Virus record (IMG/VR): IMGVR_UViG_3300048672_000349
Location: 1 to 24,857 of that record
Direction: 5' to 3' (one strand)
DNA: 24,857 bases
From: a virus
Below, piece after piece: positions 16,201 to 21,943 of this stretch (within the stretch, counting starts at the first letter, position 1; each line of letters starts with the position of its first letter). Made by a program: the position numbers and the translations under genes. The notes under the pieces are model-generated. The model did not search any database and was not told where the DNA came from. It saw only the letters and a program-made list of their open reading frames with translations.

Positions 16201-17115
16201 TTACGCTCCAGTTGAACCAACAACACAACGCGGATCTGCATGACCAAAGCCATACCGCTCACGACCAAATCCGTACACACTGCCAGTGTCTTCATCGTTT
16301 TTAGTTTTGAACGAAAAAGCAACGCGTTTGGTATGGATAAAGCCTTTTGGCTGGTCAGTCTGAACAAACCACGCATCAGTATCAACTAAATAACTAAGTA
16401 CAACTGGTGCTTTGCCAATCATTCCCAGTGTTTTAATCGCGTTGATGTCGTTGTTGTTCGTGCCAGGGCGCAAGTCAGACTGCAATAAACGCGCTGCAAT
16501 CCAAGTTGAATCAGGCGGGATAATCAACTGTTTAGGCTTGACCATTACACGCAATCCGCGCTCATCTGGAAGTTTGCGAATGATTTTATCAGCTTGATCT
16601 AAAGCCGATTCGCTCAACTGCATACCTGCCAAATAGTTGCTGAACGTGTCACCGTTTGCCAGCGGGTGTGATGCAGACAGTAACGCCACGCCATCACCGC
16701 CCAAATAAGGACGGCTTGTTGATGTCGCATTATTGAAAGCCGCCGCGCCACGAATTTCTTTAGTGTGTCGGAAAGAACGGTTTAAGTCTTTTGCGGAATC
16801 ACTAGCCAAATCCATGTATTGGTTATCTTCAATGGCTTCCTGTGTGATTTCAAAACCCAGTTTGTATGAGTAGTTGACGATAGTTTGTAACCATTCGTCT
16901 GCTCGCTCATCCATTGGAGTAAATCCACCCTCAGCAACTTGATAAGCCGCACCAAAACCAGAGCGAAGTAAAAATTCCTCTTTGTTTTTGGTTGAGTTTC
17001 GAGTCTCATAAATCTGAGACCACTCCGGCATATAATCACGGTTTTCAACGCCAATAATAGCATTTAAGCCTTCCTGCAAACTGTGTTGCAGATTTCCACT
17101 TCTGTTCATAGCCAT
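16201..17115 (-). CDS. Major capsid protein (HK97-fold, gpT-like)
   Basis: The 304-residue protein should form the icosahedral shell. Diagnostic pieces are GFGAAYQVAEGGFTPMDERA, the helix LGFEITQEAIEDNQYMDLAS, the loop YLGGDGVALLSASHPLANGD and the end RERYGFGHADPRCVVGSTGA. These match the general pattern of Mu gpT-like and related HK97-fold major head proteins ('GxDGxxLLSxSHPLANG', 'RxxxGxxDPRxxxGxxGA'). It has the strongest ribosome binding site of the operon (GGAGGT, positions 17121-17126, five bases before the ATG), as expected for the most abundant product. The start overlaps the previous stop. Confidence 0.9.
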   Translation of the reverse strand: MAMNRSGNLQHSLQEGLNAIIGVENRDYMPEWSQIYETRNSTKNKEEFLLRSGFGAAYQVAEGGFTPMDERADEWLQTIVNYSYKLGFEITQEAIEDNQYMDLASDSAKDLNRSFRHTKEIRGAAAFNNATSTSRPYLGGDGVALLSASHPLANGDTFSNYLAGMQLSESALDQADKIIRKLPDERGLRVMVKPKQLIIPPDSTWIAARLLQSDLRPGTNNNDINAIKTLGMIGKAPVVLSYLVDTDAWFVQTDQPKGFIHTKRVAFSFKTKNDEDTGSVYGFGRERYGFGHADPRCVVGSTGA

Positions 17116-17654
17116 TAGATACCTCCTACTCCTGAAACAACGCCTTTTAGAACATGTTCAGCGAAAACTACCTGAACCACCCTGGCATTGTCTCCGACTC
17201 GATTGCTCAATCGAGTCATTCTGAATGTTTTTGCGGTTGTCGCCAAAGATGAAATATCCAGCGTTACACCAGAAACACCGTTGACCGTGCTACCTGCTGC
17301 ATAACTAATGTCATACAACGCTCCAACATTAGCCGATGTAACGTCTGCATTAGCCAGCACTTCAAAAACAGTGTCAGGATGGTCATAAACCAATGCCTTA
17401 ATACCAGTTTCTCCTGACGGTGCATCGTAATTTGGTGTTGAAACCAATTTACCTTTCGAATCAAAATAAGTGCAACCAGCAAAAACTCCTATAGCAATGT
17501 CACCAGCGGCTGCGACTTCAATGCTGCCATCAGTGACCTGCTTCACAAGGTCGCCTTTGTAAATCGCGGATGCTGTCGCGGTAATGTCGTACTCTGTGAT
17601 TGGGGTAACTTCATCTGATGAAGTCATGCCAATCGGTCTTAGTCCAAATGCCAT
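17115..17654 (-). CDS. Putative capsid decoration / cement protein (179 residues)
   Basis: I choose ATG 17654 (MAFGLRPIGMTSSDE) because AGGAG lies eight bases upstream; the GTG at 17663 would overlap that site. The protein is Gly/Ala/Val/Thr-rich with short beta strands (IYKGDLVKQVTDGSIEVAAA, GDIAIGVFAGCTYFDSKGKL). This is typical of small proteins that bind the outside of the capsid and stiffen it. It lies immediately before the major capsid gene, a common place for such proteins. The name rests on composition and position; it could be another minor head protein. Confidence 0.6.
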   Translation of the reverse strand: MAFGLRPIGMTSSDEVTPITEYDITATASAIYKGDLVKQVTDGSIEVAAAGDIAIGVFAGCTYFDSKGKLVSTPNYDAPSGETGIKALVYDHPDTVFEVLANADVTSANVGALYDISYAAGSTVNGVSGVTLDISSLATTAKTFRMTRLSNRVGDNARVVQVVFAEHVLKGVVSGVGGI

Positions 17655-17675
17655 GATAGGCACTCCTATATAAAA

Positions 17676-18146
17676 TTAATCGTCAATCATTGGCACTTTG
17701 TTGCCTGGCATTCGTTTAATGCCCTGCGGTAAAGAGCCAGTGAATTTATTATCGACCGCCATTTCCTGTCCGTCGATTTGTTGTCTTAAGTAGCTTCTCT
17801 GTGCGTCGTCAATATCTTTTGGACGCATCATCAAAACCATGTCATGAGAGCCAACGTAGCCATCTTTCCCGTTCAGTTCACGCGCCATCAAGAATGAAAC
17901 GTCCTTGGATGTATTTTCCGCTGCTGTCTGAATGTCGGCTAATAAAACAGGTCTCCAGTGTTGCATTAACGCCTTTTGGTAGCCCTGCATATTTGACTTG
18001 CCCAATACATCTACTGTCACCCATTTGTACGCCATGCCTGGTATTTGTGGCAATGCTTCCAAGTCAAAAGGATTGGTTTCAAACATGGCTGAAAAATCTA
18101 CGCGCTTTTCTTCATGTGGGATTCGTTGTCCGCGTTTATCGTTCAT
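17676..18146 (-). CDS. Conserved head-assembly-region protein (156 residues)
   Basis: The start is ATG 18146, inside the TAA of the scaffold gene (TAATG) and preceded by AAAGGTGG; a longer frame to 18173 lies within scaffold. The sequence has GMAYKWVTVDVLGKSNMQGY, HWRPVLLADI and HDMVLMMRPKDIDDAQRSYL. Proteins with a 'W...GxV...LMxRP' arrangement are found between scaffold and capsid genes of other podovirus-like phages without a known role. It is charged and soluble with no membrane helix. It is probably a minor head component or assembly helper. Confidence 0.6.
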   Translation of the reverse strand: MNDKRGQRIPHEEKRVDFSAMFETNPFDLEALPQIPGMAYKWVTVDVLGKSNMQGYQKALMQHWRPVLLADIQTAAENTSKDVSFLMARELNGKDGYVGSHDMVLMMRPKDIDDAQRSYLRQQIDGQEMAVDNKFTGSLPQGIKRMPGNKVPMIDD

Positions 18147-19066
18147 TATTTTCCACCTTTGGCTTTTAGCCACTCTTCGACGTGTATTGGATTGTCTGGA
18201 TTTAAGTTGTACTGCTTCATGGTTTCTTTATCCGTATCAGTGATACGATTATTGCTAGGTTTTCCGCTAACCGACCCTCCTGTTGCTGGGCTTGGTTGCG
18301 CCGTCATTTTCTTAAGGTTTTTCTTAAGCAAATCCTTAATTTTTGGATCATCGTTACTGAATCCTGCTTGATTAAGTCGCGTAAGGATTGCATCTGCTTG
18401 CTTGGTTAAGCCCTTATCAAACAGCTTATCCTCTGTTTCTAGGTTGACGTCAAGCAAAACCCACATTTTAGGGTCGTCTGTTTTGTAGCCAGCATTATAC
18501 AGTTGAGATAAAATGCCGTCCGCTTTTTGCGTTTTGTCCACATCAACATCAATCCAGTCGTTACGCTCCATATATTCACGCTGCAAATCATTGATTGCTG
18601 GTAATGACTGTGCTGCTGGTTGTTGCTGTTGTGCTGGCTCTTCAATCGTGCGCTTTGGTACGTCAACTGGCTTGGATGCTGATATTTCCGCCATCTTAGC
18701 TGTGATGGCTGACACCTTTCCAAAATCACCAGCCGCTAATGCTTGAGTCATAGCGGTTTCGAGTAGTGCAATGTCTGATTCTACGCGGGTTTTCTGAGTT
18801 GCCGCCAGCTCAGCGCGTAAAGATTCCAGCTCTTTGTCTTTTGCTGCTTGCGCAATTCTTGCCGCTTCCGCTGCTTCCTGCGCCTCCTTTTTTTCACGGG
18901 TTAGCTGATTAATGCGTTTGTCGAATCTAGTCTGTTTAACCTGTTCTTGCTTTTGCCGCTCCGATGCCTGATTTTCACTATCCCCGCTGGTTTGTTCGTC
19001 CGATGATTCTGTTTCATCGTCTAGCGTGGTAATGAGGTCGTCATCGTATTGATCTTGGTCGCTCAT
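18146..19066 (-). CDS. Capsid scaffolding protein
   Basis: The 306-residue protein should form the internal core on which the major capsid protein assembles. The first ~45 residues are acidic (SDQDQYDDDLITTLDDETES). A long Arg/Lys/Glu/Ala-rich coiled coil follows (about 45-105, for example INQLTREKKEAQEAAEAARI), then a Gln/Pro linker. The C-terminal part is built of two similar motifs: LYNAGYKTDDPKMWVLLDVN and LNQAGFSNDDPKIKDLLKKN. The high charge, coiled coil and place between portal and capsid are the classical scaffold picture. The ATG overlaps the GroES-like stop as ATGA. Confidence 0.8.
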   Translation of the reverse strand: MSDQDQYDDDLITTLDDETESSDEQTSGDSENQASERQKQEQVKQTRFDKRINQLTREKKEAQEAAEAARIAQAAKDKELESLRAELAATQKTRVESDIALLETAMTQALAAGDFGKVSAITAKMAEISASKPVDVPKRTIEEPAQQQQPAAQSLPAINDLQREYMERNDWIDVDVDKTQKADGILSQLYNAGYKTDDPKMWVLLDVNLETEDKLFDKGLTKQADAILTRLNQAGFSNDDPKIKDLLKKNLKKMTAQPSPATGGSVSGKPSNNRITDTDKETMKQYNLNPDNPIHVEEWLKAKGGK

Positions 19067-19458
19067 AATAATGGCTCAATGGTTGATAAATCATTAATAA
19101 CACTGACTACGTTTGAATCTTTAATAACCCGCAGGCTGTGTTTTTTGCTTTCATGGCTGATAGTTATGCGCTCTCCGTCATGACACCCGAAAACAATAAT
19201 ATCTCCAGGTTTACACCAAGGCTGTTTATTACCCTCAGTTTTCCCACCCCTGAATGACGGATCATCATAAGCGCATGATCCAACTGCTAACACTTTGGCA
19301 ATATTTCTAAAGTTTTCCGCAATTTCAAGGCTTGCTTGAGGCAATGCGATACCTCCATCTGTCTCGCTTCTTAGCTTAACGGGCGCAATCAACACGCGCC
19401 ATCCGCTAGGAATTGGTAGTTTCTCAGACGGTACGCCGTCTGCTTCAAATTCAATCAT
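19063..19458 (-). CDS. GroES-like co-chaperonin
   Basis: The 131-residue protein resembles Cpn10/GroES, the lid that binds GroEL to fold client proteins; phages such as T4 (gp31) encode their own to fold the capsid protein. The GroES-type features are IPSGWRVLIAPVKLRSETDG (strand and start of the mobile loop), GIALPQASLEIAENF (mobile loop with a hydrophobic tripeptide) and KPGDIIVFGCHDGERITI (core strand) near the C-terminus. An extra stretch (SCAYDDPSFRGGKTEGNKQP) makes it longer than bacterial GroES (about 97 residues). The start is fixed by AGGAG five bases before ATG 19458. Its place beside scaffold suits a capsid-folding role. Confidence 0.75.
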   Translation of the reverse strand: MIEFEADGVPSEKLPIPSGWRVLIAPVKLRSETDGGIALPQASLEIAENFRNIAKVLAVGSCAYDDPSFRGGKTEGNKQPWCKPGDIIVFGCHDGERITISHESKKHSLRVIKDSNVVSVINDLSTIEPLL

Positions 19459-19481
19459 TTTAACTCCTATATTTATAGTAG

Positions 19482-19600
19482 TGGCATGGCGAATGGGATT
19501 CGAACCCATGTATTTATATATGCGTATAAAAACGCTGATTAACTCGATTATGCAGCTATGGTCTCTGCACTCTTACCTTAGTCCACTCAGTCATCGCCAT
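19482..19600 (-). tRNA. tRNA-like gene, abnormally long, anticodon unresolved (Ser-like D-arm)
   Basis: On the minus strand a perfect 7-bp acceptor stem (ATGGCGA with TCGCCAT), a discriminator G and an encoded CCA are present. A perfect T-arm (ATGGG, loop TTCGAAT, CCCAT) and a canonical D-arm beginning TGACTGAGTGGACTAAGGT also occur. That D-arm is like those of type II serine tRNAs. Between D-arm and T-arm lie about 65 bases, far more than normal. I see two possible anticodon arms. One is TGCAG/CTGCA with a nine-base loop lacking T33. The other is a mismatched stem at 19534-19556 with loop ATCGAGT and anticodon CGA (Ser). A GCGT/ACGC hairpin could be a variable arm. It may be a decayed, inserted or unusual tRNA. 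Confidence 0.7.
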
Positions 19601-19607
19601 TTTGTTA

Positions 19608-19799
19608 CTACTCCGATTGTTTTAATAAATCGCTTATTATGCTTTCGCATTCCGAAAAAGCCTTTATTCTGCCTACAAGAAAATTGTACTTTTCCAACGT
19701 TTGAGCGTCCCCCCTGATTAGTTTATTACTGTCTGCCGTTTTCAACTCTGCAACTTGAGATAAAAACGAATTAACCAGGATTTCCTCTTCGTTATCCAT
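19608..19799 (-). CDS. Small protein after the portal (63 residues)
   Basis: The ORF starts in the stop of the portal gene (TAATG) and ends eight bases before the tRNA-like gene. It is MDNEEEILVNSFLSQVAELK, then a short helical acidic stretch, and ends in ISDLLKQSE. Tight coupling to the portal and helical character point to a real small protein that may help portal or scaffold assembly. I do not recognise the family. No metal-binding or membrane motif is visible. Confidence 0.6.
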   Translation of the reverse strand: MDNEEEILVNSFLSQVAELKTADSNKLIRGDAQTLEKYNFLVGRIKAFSECESIISDLLKQSE

Positions 19800-21943
19800 T
19801 ATACACCTTCATTTTCCATAGTGTTAATTCCTGCACTTGGATTCATTGGCTGCTCTGCATTTGGTGCAAATTGTGGATGTGTGTTTTGATCTGGCAATGG
19901 TGCTTCTACTATCCCCTGCATATTTGGGATGGTCGTTATTTCCCCTGCATTTTCATCTATAAAGCCAGCCGATTTATTAAGCTCCCCTGCTATCGGTATC
20001 AGCTCAGAATTTGCCGCTACTTGTGCAGATGCCTGGACACTGCTAAAAAGTGTATCCATATTTTTGTTTGCTGTATCTGCTTGAGTGTTCTTTGCTTCGA
20101 TTTGTTTGTTTTCGTTATCGATTGATTTGCCTTGTGTCTCAACCTGCATTTTTTCAAGTTCTGCCTGTTGCATTGGGTCAGGTTGCGGAGCTTGCGCCCA
20201 GGCTTCTTCTGGAGCTTCAATGTTCATTGCTTCGAGTGCTTGAGTCATAACCCACTTTGGCTCAAGCAATCCCTGAAACTTTCCTGACATTTCAGTCAAC
20301 GCATTTGCTTTCATAATGCGGTGTGATTTGCTTGCTGTCTCTGGGTTGCTGACTGGAATAATGTCGATGCGCTCATCAAAATCAGACGCCATTATGTAAT
20401 TATCTCCGTCTTTAGTTGAGTACGGATAGCCTTCTTCTGGAATATTTTCCAAAATAACATCAGACAACATGGAAAACTCTTGTGTTTGTGCCGAGTGCAA
20501 CCGCTGAAACACTGCACTAAATTGTGTCGAACCTTGCTCAATCAATGCCAACACTGTACCAACTGGCATATTAACTGCTTTAGAATCACCACTCAGTACC
20601 CCGTTGATGCCCGAAAAGTCGCTAACTCCGCCATCAACATACTGCATAGCACTTAACAGCATTGGTGTAGGTTCTTTCGATGGCGGGACAAAAAATGCTC
20701 TCGACAAATCCTCTGGGCTTGCACGTATTTTTCTGAATGTGCGTGGTGGCGGTCTCTTGCCGTCTTTACCTTTTGTCACCTGCCCACGAACTAAATCTAT
20801 TTTAGCTTCGTCGGACATAAAACCACCGCCAAAACTAGCTTCCATTGAGCCATCGATGATTAAGCGCAGCATATCGGTCAACGCATCAATGCTACCCCCC
20901 ATTAAATGATAGAATCCTAGCCCATAAAATCCAAGACCTGAAAAACATTTGTAATGGGCATAACGGACAACGCGCTGCTGAGTTTCATCTGTTGGCTTCC
21001 AGTTACGCTGAACCCTGATAACCTCCTGACTTTGTTTCTCAACCCACACAATATACTCCATTGGGTAATCGTAGCCGTCTTCGATTTCAAGTGCACAATG
21101 ACATTTTAAAATTTCGTGCTGGTTTACATCGGCTATCGCATTAGGTGTCGTACCTTGGCTCTTAAGCTCAACTGCTCTAACCTCATTCACATCCTCGCTT
21201 GACGGCTTGACAATGTCTGATCCTGAATAATACCCGCTCGTTTTATTGCGTTTAAATGTTGCGTTTGATTCAAAATATCGGTGTGTAAACCGCTCAGTTG
21301 ATGCCATACAGGACGCGTTCCAAGGAACTATCATATCCTCTGGCTTAACAAAAACAGCCTTGAATTTTTCCGTGCGCTTGCAGTAATAGACGTGCTTAAA
21401 ACATGATCCGCTTATTCCAATCCTGAACAGCAACATGTCCTGTTCGTTGAACTCGTTGTCCATTCCTTTTGTGTAAAGGTAATTCATAAAATCAGCAACA
21501 CGATTCGATTGCATGACTATGTTTTCATCTTTTAAGCCAACAATGTCAGTCTTGACTATGTTTCCGCTTGCAGGTCTAAGCTCGACTAATGCTCTGGAGC
21601 GCAATTGCTCAACGGCTTTAATAAGTGCTGTGTGGACTGCCGAAGTGCCACCCTCATAATCAGGCTTTGACGCTTCACGGTCTAGTCCACAAGCTTTCAT
21701 TGCCGATTTTTCTTGTTCAATCCACGTTGCCCGTGATGATTCGTCATCTCGAACCCATGTAATAACATCAAGTCCTAGACCGCGTATTTTGCTTGTGTCG
21801 ATTGCATCTGAATCTAGCAAGTTTTGATAGTGACCATCATCCCTGCCAGACTCCATCATTATCTGACTTAGAATGTCATCGCTTAATATGCCATCTTCCA
21901 TCATTGCTGGCTCTGGCTGGTCTAACATTTCGCTATCAATCAT
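19799..21943 (-). CDS. Portal protein
   Basis: The 714-residue protein should form the twelve-fold ring at one vertex through which DNA enters and leaves. Its length is close to that of P22-type portals (about 725). Recognisable parts are LDVITWVRDDESSRATWIEQ and DYEGGTSAVHTALIKAVEQL near the N-terminus. The core runs through RVVRYAHYKCFSGLGFYGLG and FYHLMGGSIDALTDMLRLII, and the wing through INGVLSGDSKAVNMPVGTVL. From about residue 585 it becomes a Gln/Glu-rich coiled coil (QAELEKMQVETQGKSIDNEN), like the barrel of long portals. It overlaps the large terminase stop by 8 bases and directly follows it, as usual. Confidence 0.9.
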   Translation of the reverse strand: MIDSEMLDQPEPAMMEDGILSDDILSQIMMESGRDDGHYQNLLDSDAIDTSKIRGLGLDVITWVRDDESSRATWIEQEKSAMKACGLDREASKPDYEGGTSAVHTALIKAVEQLRSRALVELRPASGNIVKTDIVGLKDENIVMQSNRVADFMNYLYTKGMDNEFNEQDMLLFRIGISGSCFKHVYYCKRTEKFKAVFVKPEDMIVPWNASCMASTERFTHRYFESNATFKRNKTSGYYSGSDIVKPSSEDVNEVRAVELKSQGTTPNAIADVNQHEILKCHCALEIEDGYDYPMEYIVWVEKQSQEVIRVQRNWKPTDETQQRVVRYAHYKCFSGLGFYGLGFYHLMGGSIDALTDMLRLIIDGSMEASFGGGFMSDEAKIDLVRGQVTKGKDGKRPPPRTFRKIRASPEDLSRAFFVPPSKEPTPMLLSAMQYVDGGVSDFSGINGVLSGDSKAVNMPVGTVLALIEQGSTQFSAVFQRLHSAQTQEFSMLSDVILENIPEEGYPYSTKDGDNYIMASDFDERIDIIPVSNPETASKSHRIMKANALTEMSGKFQGLLEPKWVMTQALEAMNIEAPEEAWAQAPQPDPMQQAELEKMQVETQGKSIDNENKQIEAKNTQADTANKNMDTLFSSVQASAQVAANSELIPIAGELNKSAGFIDENAGEITTIPNMQGIVEAPLPDQNTHPQFAPNAEQPMNPSAGINTMENEGV

